Assembly (NCBI GenBank): GCA_023525715.1
Contig: CM042011.1
Coordinates: forward strand, 65,277,354-65,341,353
Direction of reading: 5' to 3'
Length of the DNA: 64,000 bases
DNA from: Cichorium intybus
Lineage: Eukaryota; Streptophyta; Magnoliopsida; Asterales; Asteraceae
A program made the position numbers and the translations under genes. The notes beneath the pieces are model-generated. The model was not told where the DNA came from, made no database searches, and was given only the letters and a program-made list of their open reading frames with translations. Below, piece by piece: positions 46,620 to 56,632 of the stretch (positions are counted from its first letter, which is position 1; the number at the start of each line of letters is the position of its first letter).

Positions 46620-47618
46620 ATATATGATTTTGAGGATTTATGTCATTTGACCTAAGAATATTTCACTTCATTGACTTTAGATATACCGTGCCATTAGGAC
46701 AATTCACTAAAAAGTTTATCAAACATCTTCCTTTGCCATCTGTCCAAAAATCAGACATAATGCTACATCCAAATTTCTGTCATTGTGGTCGAAACGAATC
46801 TACAAAATTTTTTGTATCTTCTAAAACATCCTTTAATAATGTCATGCGAAGATTATGATAACTTGGAGCAGGCATACCTAAGTAACATGTAGATAAATAA
46901 AAAATTAGTACTCGGTAAAATGTAAATAATAAACAAAGCTAAAAATCAAAAAGTATTAATGTATTAGTTTATTACCTCTTCCATACTCTCTGATGGCATG
47001 AATTGCATCTTGAAAGCTTTCGTCACGTACGACATTGAAAGGCAATCCAACTGAGTAAGCCCAAATCGCAAACTTCTTCCAAGAAATCATCTTCAACTTC
47101 TCTTTAATTGGATTATTTTTATCCTATGTTGTTTGCTTTGTGTTTCCATGCTTTGTCTTAAAGATAGTATCAAGAGGACTGCACACATCACTAGTGTTTA
47201 CAAACTTTCTTTTCTTGCCGTGACTGTCTTTGTCATCTTCATCCTCATCGTCAGAAAGATCTATAGAATTAGTGTTTGCTTGCCTAAGTATGTCTTATGT
47301 TCTTCTTTTTTCTTTCTTTTTCTTGTCTTTTTCTTGCATTGATGTAAGCACTCTCTTTGTAATCTCTGTAGTCACCTTAGGGCAGCCAGCAACATCTTTT
47401 CCCGTATGAGTAAGGTGTTGTTTTAACCTTGTGATCCCTCCACATACTTTATTGTCATACAACTTACACCAAATATTTGCTTTTTTCAAAGGATCTCTTT
47501 GAATCCCCCATTCCCAAGCCATATCTCTATTCAAGGAATTAGTACCGACGATGGCATCCGATGTATTAGTAGCATTGGTCGGATTTACGGAAGCGTGTGA
47601 AGAGCCTTGCGTAGTCAT
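46620..47618 (-). pseudogene. hAT transposase fragment (BED finger and DUF659)
   Basis: The first exon (47,618-47,295) has a BED-type zinc finger with WCKLYDNKVCGGITRLKQH and CPKV. Further on, the minus strand encodes ISWKKFAIWAYSVGLPFNVV (about 47,090), an apparent intron, then MPAPSYHNLRMTLLKDVLED and IMSDFWTDGKGRCLINFLVN, the DUF659 region of plant hAT transposases. Several in-frame stops interrupt it and the catalytic C-terminal part with the dimerisation domain is absent. The N-terminus opens with ATG at 47,618. Confidence 0.8.
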
Positions 47619-48246
47619 TGGTCAAAATTCCTTTTTAAGATTCAATTCACACAGTTGAGTAGTTAACAAGATTACAATAATACAAGATAACTTAATAGAA
47701 ACGCTTATCAGAAGCACTCAATAGTTGATCTTAACAGTTAACAGAAGCATTCAATAGTTCCAAAATTCCTCTATATGACTAAAGTTGAGCTTAACAGTTA
47801 ACAGAAGCATTCAATAGTTCCAAAATTCTTTATATGACTAAAGTTGAGCTTGGCAATTAACAAAAGCATTCAATACAGTCAATAGTACCGAATCAGCAGG
47901 TGGGAACAGCGGGAACAAAAGCTAAAAATCACAGATTCAATAGAAGTCAAGCAATTGGGAATGGGAATCGAAGTCAAATTCAAGTCAAGCATTCAATACT
48001 CAGTAGTACCGAATCAACAAGTGGGAACAGAAGCTAAAAATCACAGATTAATTCAAGTCAAGCAAGTCGAGCAGGTCAGATTAATTCAAATTCAAGTCAA
48101 TCAGGTCACGATTAATTCAAGTCAAGCAAGTCACCAGGTGTGGATGCCAAATTCAATTCAAGAAATTCAGAATCCAACTATCCAAGTCGAGTAGCGATTG
48201 TCGAAGTTGAGTACGCATTGCTCAATTAATTGAATGGAATCTCACA
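47619..48246 (-). other. 5' subterminal region of the hAT element
   Basis: Contains a tandem duplication of about 67 bp (47,738-47,804 and 47,805-47,871, CAGAAGCATTCAATAGTTCC...) and many CAAGTCAAGCA units up to 48,140. Non-coding. Confidence 0.5.
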
Positions 48247-48251
48247 TACCT

Positions 48252-48483
48252 TGTGACAATTGTAAAATCTGACACCCAAACGAAGCCGTGAACACGTAAT
48301 AACGACCAACAGAATATATAAGGTATTGTTTTAACGATCAATATTTCATATTAGTGTTATGATAAGTTAAACAAATACTACTCGAAAAAGCGAACAATTT
48401 GACATAAAGAACGTCAAAAATGGATATCGTATGACAAAGTTATAATTATCCGTAAACGACAAATCAGTATTTTCTTAAAACGT

Positions 48484-48573
<90 letters not shown>

Positions 48574-50059
48574 AATTCAAAGATATACGAAAACCGAGAG
48601 TCGTAAACGCACAAAAATTTTATATCAAATCGAACGTCGTAAAATTACGCACGTGTTAGTGTCAACAAAACTTTCGTACGAATCTCCGACGGCACAAATA
48701 CCGATAATGTGGACACAAATGCGCCACATGGAGCAACGCATGTGTGCCATGTGTCACGACGCATGTGCAACACCTACTCACTGCATGTCGCGACGCATGC
48801 CATCGGACGCCGCATACGCGACACACCGGCACGAGGTGGCGACACGTCTTTCGAGGTTTGATTTTGAAACTAGTATAAATAGAAATGAAGGAGGAGACTT
48901 CTCCATCATCACCACCACTCTCTCCTCTACTTTCGATCACCACCTCCCTTCGCCGTCGCTAGTCGCCACCGTCCGCCACCGTCGACCGCCGCTCCGTTTT
49001 TTCGGAAAAATTCCGCGAACACCCTACGGTGAGCTTACGGCCCCTCGTTTTTATCGCTTTTATTATTTTCAAATATAGGGGGGGGAATACATGTCAAAAT
49101 AATATATATTTATTACGTTTATTATAAGTGGAGGGTATCATCTCTAAAGCATGAAATATTACAATATATGTTGATAAAAATAATGAAATAATACTATTGT
49201 TATTATAGAAGATAATAATAATATTATTATGATGAATTACGAAAAGTAAACATATTGTTACGATACGTTAACGCTAAAAATATATACTTTGATACACTTT
49301 TAATTAAGTGATACGCGATATATATATCTTTTATATAAGGTATACTTTGTTTATAAAACAAATATACAAGAATTACTTATACGCGAACAACAAAAGCTCA
49401 TTGCGGTACTAGAGTTATTGCCATAAGTCCCCTAGACTTATAACCGTTATGCTTCTGAAGGAAGGGTTAGAGAGGTCAGGTATACATATACAGTTAGGCA
49501 AACTCACCCATGTGGTCGATATATACGACTCTTCTGAACTGTCTTGGGTGTTGACATCTCGAGTACACTATCGACGTCTGGTAAAACGTCAAGAGGGGCC
49601 ATTTTACGCCAGGATAGCTCGGTTATAAGGCTCTAAGTAGCACTGTAGCTCGGTTCGTGGGAAATACGATAAATTAATATATAAATATCGACAGTTTTAT
49701 AAAAAGGTAAAAATGTTTTTAAACAGCGGAGATACCCTAATTTTTCATCAAAACCTGTAAACTCACCAACTTTATGTTGACTTTTCAAAGTGATATTGTG
49801 TTCCCAGGAAACAATTAAAGATGCGGAGGGTTTTGAGCAAACGGAACTCTAGAAACTTTTTGGTTTGCGTAATAAATCATATAGCTTCATGTATTAAAAT
49901 AATCGGGCAACGTTTTTGTCAAACGTTGGGTCACAATGTAATATTACTCTGATATATATAAAATGTTTGTTTAATATTGAAATTGTGCAATGGTTGTGAT
50001 AACAAACTGTTTACCGTCATTACCGCTCGGTGATTCCGCCACTGGCCGGGGGTGTGACA
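48252..50059. mobile_element. solo LTR, 1.8 kb
   Basis: Begins TGTGACAATTG and ends GGGGGTGTGACA, with a perfect 5-bp duplication TACCT (48,247-48,251 and 50,060-50,064). TATA box TATAAATAG at about 48,875. It includes (TA)n at 48,484-48,572. No internal genes, so the other LTR and the body were lost by recombination. A Ty3/gypsy origin is likely from size and TGTGACA ends. Confidence 0.8.
48484..48572. repeat. (TA)n microsatellite inside the solo LTR
   Basis: About 43 TA units. Confidence 0.9.
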
Positions 50060-50064
50060 TACCT

Positions 50065-50634
50065 GGAAGGCTGGAATGGAATCTCGCATTGAAGCAGTCG
50101 AACACTCGAACTAGTTGAGTGTCTCCATCTGTCGTCGCCACAGTTCCAAGTCGAACTCGAAGAGAGAAAGAAAGCGATTAAACCAGTTGCTTTTTTCCTT
50201 TTAGGTCAAAACTCAAAACATTAAACCGGACAAAAGAATTGGGCTACCTAAAAATTGTAATTGGGCTTAAAAGATTAGGTTTTTAAATTGGAATTGGGCT
50301 AACGAAATAGCGGTATTTTAACCGGTATCGCGATCCTCATTATCGCGGTAAATCGCGTAAAATAGCGGCGCTTTTATCGGTATCGCGATTATCCACTGCT
50401 AAACTGAACCGCGATTTTGCTAACCACCGCGAACCGCTATACCGACACTTTTAACTGCCCAGAACCTGATACATGTTAAACACAGATCTGAATCATGACA
50501 ATGATAAAGACTATATTCAGATATGAGATGAAACTCAATGAGCACAAATATGTGTATATGAGATTCGTTCCTCTAACTATTTGAAGTTCGATATCATTTA
50601 GGCCGCTTGATGAGTGAATAATTTAATGCATGTG
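50065..50634. other. possible terminus of the hAT element and flank
   Basis: At 50,320-50,457 ATCGCGAT/CGCGGT motifs recur. The minus strand reads CAGTGGATAATCGCGATACC from 50,398, which would suit a hAT end upstream of the transposase at 47,618; no partner end or duplication was found. Confidence 0.35.
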
Positions 50635-50639
50635 GCCAC

Positions 50640-51334
50640 TGTTGGAATAATATCCAAGGTCATCAACTTGTTAGGATACTTCAGATTAAAGGTAGAGTCC
50701 TTTTGGGTTGCCCTTAGAACCCAGAAAAACATTCAAAGTCAAAAAGAGGAAAGGTTATTTAGTTAATTAATTTATAGAGAATAAATTAAATGAAAACTAA
50801 AAGAATAATAAAAATTTAATTGGTAAATTAATCTAGGATTAATTTGGAACCAATTCAAGCGACTGGATTGTAACTGATTAAAGATATAATCAATGGAACA
50901 AGTCCAGGGGATGCGGCCGCCAAAAGGCTCCTAACTTTAAAATCCTAGGAGCCCTTGTACTATAAATAGAGGCCTTGGGGTGACACTCTAAGGCATCCCA
51001 ACTCCCCTCCTGCCTCCTCCCTCCTCCCTCTGTGAAAACTCTTCCCTCTCTATGGTTAGAGTTTTTTGCTCTTGATCTGCCTGGTTTTCTGGATGTCCCT
51101 GGGTACAAGCCACTAGAGGGATTCGCACTTTGGATCCTGATCATCCCTGCAATCATGGCCTTAACTAGATCACAAATGTAACAACTTCTTGAGATACATT
51201 CTTTAAGTTTTAAAGTTTCTATGATCTGCTATGAACTGATATGATGTCGAACCATGTTCATGGAATTTATGTGGTTTGATCTTATTTGTCTTCCGCTGCA
51301 TGTGTTATTTGTGTTATGTGATCAAATCCCAACA
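50640..51334 (+). mobile_element. copia solo LTR
   Basis: TGTTGGAATAATATCC to CAAATCCCAACA, 695 bp, with a perfect 5-bp duplication GCCAC (50,635-50,639 and 51,335-51,339). TATA box TATAAATAGAGG at 50,961. It shares the TTGGGTTGCCCT segment with the LTRs of the gag-only element, so it is a relative. Confidence 0.85.
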
Positions 51335-51480
51335 GCCACACCAAGGTGACTTTGATTTGATTTATTCATTCATAGATCAAGAAAATAATAAGATGAGCAA
51401 TTTACTTACCAATGCATGAATGTGAGTTCCATAGATATCAAAATGAAAGGGCATTTGGACGAATTAAAGCATCAGCCACT

Positions 51481-51867
51481 TGTTAGAACACACGGATCGA
51501 TCAAACAAAAACAATAGAAAGAACAAGGCAATAGATTCCACACAGAAACCTTTGATCTCACACAGAGATCTATTTTTATAATCACCACGTTAAGTTTTAC
51601 AGAAACCTCTAACTATGTATTTATACAATGACTATGCTAAGTATATTTGGAGAATCGCTACAAATCAGGGAACTTCTAACTATAAAACAAATAACAATGG
51701 AAACTAGATAAACTCTACAAATGCAATGATCCTTACAACCTACTGCTGCTGCCTGATCCTGAGAACTTCATTAGCAGCAGTCCTTTTGACAATCATCATA
51801 TTCAAATACGTGCTGTTAACAGATCATCTGATGCTGAAGATCAGCTGACGATTAACAGCCCAACAAT
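51481..51867 (-). repeat. 3' LTR of the Agenet-bearing copia
   Basis: 387 bp, TGTTGGGCTG...TTCTAACA on the minus strand. The polypurine tract GGGGAGAT lies next to it (51,875-51,868). Confidence 0.95.
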
Positions 51868-51897
51868 CTCCCCTAATCTGATGATGTCAAAACCTTT

Positions 51898-54800
51898 CTA
51901 ACGGAACGAGGACTGTCCAAGAGATGCAACATACTCAGCCTCAGAAAGAATCTCAGGTTTGATCCATTTGTACTCTAGAGCATGAAGCTGAGGCTCTCTT
52001 CTTCCCAGTTCATGAGATATCAGCATATGTAAACCTTCTGCTGACTTGGCCTTGTAGCACTCAAGACGAAGATTGAAAAGGTGTTTTGTAGGAGCATTGT
52101 ATAGCTCAGTAGTACGCATGAAACATAGCTTACCATTTTCATCTACATATGTCAATCCATGGACAGGTTTCCTGACCAGAGTATACGCTTCAGTGGAAAA
52201 ACCAGGATGGGGAATGTTATTGAAATCCTTAGTTCCATAGAGAGCCAGATGATACACCTCCTGAGACTTTCGTCTTCTTTTCTTGGGACCAGACGAGCAA
52301 GGTTTATCAGAACAAACTGTGGCAGGAATAAGGTTTAGATCATTAACCTTATCCATCCAGACCTTGAGAGCACCACGAAACTCTTCAGCGAATAGACCCT
52401 TGTGTCTTCTTGAAGCAAAGAGCATCTCCTCTCATTCAGAGAATCCAAACTTTGAGACTTCATGGATAAAGACCTGTTCAGGAACAAGGTCATCTTTGTC
52501 TTTCCTCTGCAGATGTAATTTTAGAACCAGTTCCCCTTTGTTCTTGGAATATCCCACCTTCACAATGGGAAGCACGGAACGCCTTCTTGAAAAAACATCT
52601 TTAAACTTTTCTAGGTCAATTTTTCTGTTTGCATTTTCAGTTCTGGAGGCGATCTTCTTTTGTTCCATGGTCATGGAGTCAAAACGACACAGCAAATCTT
52701 TCTGCTGACCCATTCCTCCTTCCTTCTGAACTAATTTCTTGACTGCTTGAGCATCTTTCGAACAGATGATTTGGTTGGTCATGACCAAGTTGTGTTCAGC
52801 AGCAAGTTCCTCAACTTGATCAGGGGACATGCACCATTCTTTGGCCAGCTGAAGTACTCGAGAGGATGTTTTCTGTCGTTTTGAAGACTCAGGAGCAGAA
52901 GAGGATTCGGTAGAGCGCTTTCATTTAAAAACCAAGGGGACATCGTCATCAGACACATCTCCTGATATATGATCAGCAGTTGGAATGGAGGAACCAACTG
53001 GAACAGATGAACTTGTACCTTCCGTAGGAAAGGGTTGACCTGGATATAGAACAGCAATCGGGGCAGCATGATAAGGCATGTCAAAGAAACCTTCTTCATC
53101 TTCTGTCTCAGAGGCATAGGCTACCTCTGGCTCTGTCTCAGGATTAGCTGGCTCCCCCTCAGGATTTGCTTCTTCTTCATTATCAGAACTTTCTTTAGAC
53201 TCTTGCTCCCCCTCAACAAGAGCAATGTTTCCTTCATCCTGCTCCCCCTCAGAGAAGGCGATGATGATCCTTGAGGCAATGTTTCCTTCTGAAAGAGGGT
53301 TTGGAGACTGATACACATTCTCCCCCTTTTTGGCATCATCAGCAAGAGAAGAGACTGCAGGAGGTGGTGGGGGTGGTGCAGTAGATGTGGGAGGTGGTGG
53401 TGGTGGTGGTGCAGTAGATGTGGGAGGTGGTGGTGGTGGTGCAGTAGATGTGGAGGGTGGTGGTGGTGCAGTAGATGGAGGAGGCATGTAGAGATGATCA
53501 GAGCCATCGGGTCCTGGAGGGGGCGAAGGAGGAAGATCACTGGTAGTGGCATCGTCAGACATGTTTTCAACTAGAGACCTGTAGAACAGTTCCTTTAGAT
53601 ATGCAACGTCAGTTTCGAGCTGTTGAAGTCTGGAAGATTGAGTTTGAGACATTACAATGAGGTTCTGAAGAGAGGCCTGAATAGCATCCAGTTGGGACGT
53701 GCTGGTAGTGGGAGTAAGACCGGATGAGGGAGCAGGATCAGAAGATGGGGCTTGGCTAGCTGATGGTTCCAGGCCAGGAGAGGAGAAATAGATCTGCGTT
53801 GGTAGAGGATCTTGAGCAGTTGAGGGTTCAGGATCAGAATCTTGAGCAAATTCAGACTCAGGAGATTCAAAGCAAATGTGTCCGGTTCCTCGAACAGGAG
53901 AGGGAATCATTCGGACTTGCAAGTAGGGATGAGAAAGGCTCACTGTTTTAGAAACCGCCAGAGGGTTACCTTCAGCATCAGAGTCTGACGAAGAGGAATC
54001 AGACTGAGTGGACACATCATCTGAAGAGCTAGCTGAAGATGAACTTGGCGATGTAGAGGAAGAATCAGACTGAGTTGAGGCATCTTCTGAAGAGCTAGCT
54101 GGGGTCTGAGTCGACTGAAGGGTTAAAGTGGCCGGAGTAGAGTTGTGGGTAACGGGTGGTTGGGACCCAGAGGCTGAAGAGTCTTCAGGATTAGCCAGAG
54201 CCACTGTCGAAAGGACAGGATGAGAGACTCTGGAGAGGCATACGCCTTGATGTGGAGTAGAAATCCACCCAGTCATGTAGGTAAGCAGAGAGGGATCATT
54301 ATCAGTAGGAGCAGAGGTGCCAAAAATCTTCGGAGAAAGAGATGGAAGTGTGCAAGAGGAGTCGACAGCAGACCCGTATTCAGGGGATTCAAAATGTAGA
54401 GCAAGAGCCAGGAATCTTGTAAAGGCGACATAGCTCGTGCGAGTCTTGCAAGTCACAAGACTTACCAATTGATCAAAGATCAGTCGCGCATAATCGAAAT
54501 TCTTGTTGAGGACCATTCCATAGAGGAGACGAAGTTCATACGCATTTAGTTGATCCAAACTGCTCTGCTTGTACCCTAGACATCTTCCAATAACTCCAGT
54601 CAAAAACCTCCATCCCGAAGGGAAGCACTGACGGAGAATAGTTTTCTCAGCATCACGCTTGCCTGCAAGACCAGGATCATACCCTAACAGATGCACAACA
54701 GTTTTTGCATCTTCTTCAGAAGGAAGTTCAGAGAAAGGAGCAGAGAAGGGCAGTCGAAGACAACGTCGGAATGTATCAACCGAAAGAGATATTGGAGAAC

Positions 54801-55080
54801 AACCATTGCTTATTGTACCTTGGATACAGTCGGAATCAGTGATGAAGTTGCACGTGCACCAAAATTCAGCCACCAAGACCTCTGGCATACCCGAAATTGC
54901 AAAATTAAGAGGATGTCCTTTCAAGAAGTTGACGAACTGCTCAAAACCCTGATTCATGAACTTTGATGGAATAACAAAAGTTCCAGCCACATTAGTTGAA
55001 AGAATGAGAACGTTGGATGCGGAGTATGCAGCAGCTTTGGTGAGATCGGCGGAAGGAACAAACTCGAATAGTCGAGACAT
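51898..55080 (-). pseudogene. accessory (env-like) ORF of copia, about 1,060 codons
   Basis: One frame from ATG at 55,080 (MSRLFEFVPSADLTKAA) to the stop at 51,898, cut by two TGA codons at 52,921-52,923 and 52,432-52,434. Layout: a globular N-terminal part (about residues 1-250); a Ser/Thr/Pro-rich and acidic middle; a heptad-repeat segment (about 460-515) that looks like a coiled coil; poly-Pro/Thr blocks (about 535-575); an acidic Glu-rich stretch; then a basic region and a C-terminal domain of about 300 residues. No signal peptide or membrane segment is evident, unlike a true envelope protein. It has its own ATG, 1.5 kb after pol. Function unknown; the name env-like refers to position only. 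Confidence 0.75.
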
Positions 55081-56094
55081 TTTTGTTGATGTTGTAGAGA
55101 GGATAATTAGGGTTTTGGAGAAGGAGGTATTTACGAGGGAGATAAAGGGTTTTAGGAATTTTAAAAGGAGGGTGTTTGGGAGATATTTAAGGAATGGAAA
55201 TATTTTTAGAGAGGGCGAGAAGGAAGGCGAAAAGATCGGGAAGAGATCTCATGATGATTATGGAGCCGAAATGACAGGGACAGATGGCGATCATCGATGG
55301 TCAAGATCTGTGGCTGAGATACGAGAGATAAAGGCGGAAGCATGAACGGTTAATCTCAGCGACAAACGACCAAACAATCTCTTGGCTAAAGAAAAAGGAC
55401 CAGCCAATATAACATATACTGATGACATTGCATCAACACATGACGAGATCAAGGGCCTTGCGAGGCATGCATACAGCAGCAGCTTCTAGGGACAAGGTCT
55501 GGTAAGAAGAAAAAGTAAAAGAAGAAACCCTTTGTCTTTTCAGGACCAGACAATATAATCATCAGGTGATGCAACAATCAGCTGATGAGATGGGTCAGTG
55601 CTTAATGTCTCAGCAGGACATAAGACTTGACATACGGCAGCATGTTTCCAGGGATAGAGTCTGGAAGAGACAAGAAAAATAAAAACACTCATACCCAAAA
55701 GTTTGTTTTTATCAGGGGGACAGGGGAATCCCTCATCAGTGAATAGACTGAGAAATGGCACTGATGAGAGTGAGTGGCTCTATTACATCTCAGGGCCAGT
55801 CTTGCACCTGAGAAACGAGACTTAGGGCACATACAGCAACATGCTTTTAGGAACGTAGGTGTCAGAGTTGCAGACTAGATCAATGATCACCGTCAAATCG
55901 AAAATCTCTGACAGGATCACCTTGAGAAGATCAAAAGGTGATATGTCACATCATCATTTAATTCAGGAGAGTTGAACAGCCCTAACTGTAAGTCTCGATA
56001 TTTCTGCATTTTACTATAAAAGGAAACAAGAGGAAGAGAGTTAAAACTACACAAGAAAGAAACCAAAACAAAAAAAAACTTGAGTATAAGAAGA
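55081..56094. promoter_or_regulatory. 1-kb spacer between divergent accessory ORF and Agenet gene
   Basis: It separates two ORFs that point away from each other, so it could drive both. A degenerate unit ACATACAGCAGCATG, then TAGGGA and a GTCTGG-like end, occurs three times (near 55,470, 55,631 and 55,830), 160-200 bp apart. On the minus side an AACCCTAATTATCC leader precedes the accessory ATG. Confidence 0.5.
56015..56022 (+). promoter_or_regulatory. TATA box of the antisense Agenet gene
   Basis: TATAAAAG, 80 bases before the ATG, followed by an A/G-rich leader without an upstream ATG. Good match to the plant TATA consensus and oriented against the retrotransposon. Confidence 0.6.
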
Positions 56095-56514
56095 ATGGCG
56101 GAGAGTCCTTTCAGGCGCTGGGACAAGGTTGAGGTGAAGATACTCGATGAAGGTGAGTTTCAAGGTGGAACTTATGGAGGTGTAATCGAGGGTATCTAGC
56201 TGCATAGATATGAGGTAAAGTTAACCACTTTGAAGGATAATGTAACAGGGAGACCCATGAGGGTATCATGCGGATGGGGAGCGTTGCAGCCAGTACCACC
56301 GAAAATATTGGTGGACTTCAAGGCTTTCGATATGGTGGAGGTTTGGCACAAAAGAGGATGGTGGCCAGCGACTGTTTTGAGAGTCACTGATCAGAAACAG
56401 TATGTGGTGAGGGTCACAGAAGATCTGCAGCTGTTTGTGGATGAAAATGAGCTTAGGTTGCATCAGCTGTACACAGTGGGAAATCCTTCCTTATGGCAGT
56501 ACTTCAAGCGTTAG
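56095..56514 (+). pseudogene. tandem Agenet-domain protein gene inside copia, antisense
   Basis: The frame from ATG at 56,095 to TAG at 56,512-56,514 is 139 codons with one internal TAG (56,197-56,199, codon 35). It holds two Agenet (Tudor-like) repeats: RRWDKVEVKILDEGEFQGGT with YEVKLTTLKDN and WGALQPVPP, then FKAFDMVEVWHKRGWWPATV with YVVRV and ENELRLHQLY. This pairing (VEV...G, LQPVPP, GWWPATV, LRLHQ) is the signature of plant Agenet proteins, which read methylated histones in the nucleus. It lies between pol (stop 56,633) and the accessory ORF, opposite to both, has a TATA box and an AATGAAA motif after the stop. Probably a captured host-type gene kept by the element family. Confidence 0.7.
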
Positions 56515-56632
56515 AAAAGAAAAATGTAAACAGGAAATGTAAGAACTAGCTTTTAATGAAATGAAAGTGTTTTTTTTGTTTGAGATTTGTTTGAAACACA
56601 CAAAATAAACCAAAAAAAAACATAAATACACT

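Noticed and set aside
48653..49078. 141-codon plus-strand ORF
   Set aside because: Lies across the promoter and GC-rich leader of a solo LTR; composition reflects CACC/CGCC repeats.
52283..52708. 141-codon plus-strand ORF
   Set aside because: Shadow of the accessory ORF on the other strand.
53121..53570. His/Leu/Pro-rich 149-codon minus-strand ORF
   Set aside because: Out-of-frame reading of the poly-Pro/Thr section of the accessory ORF.
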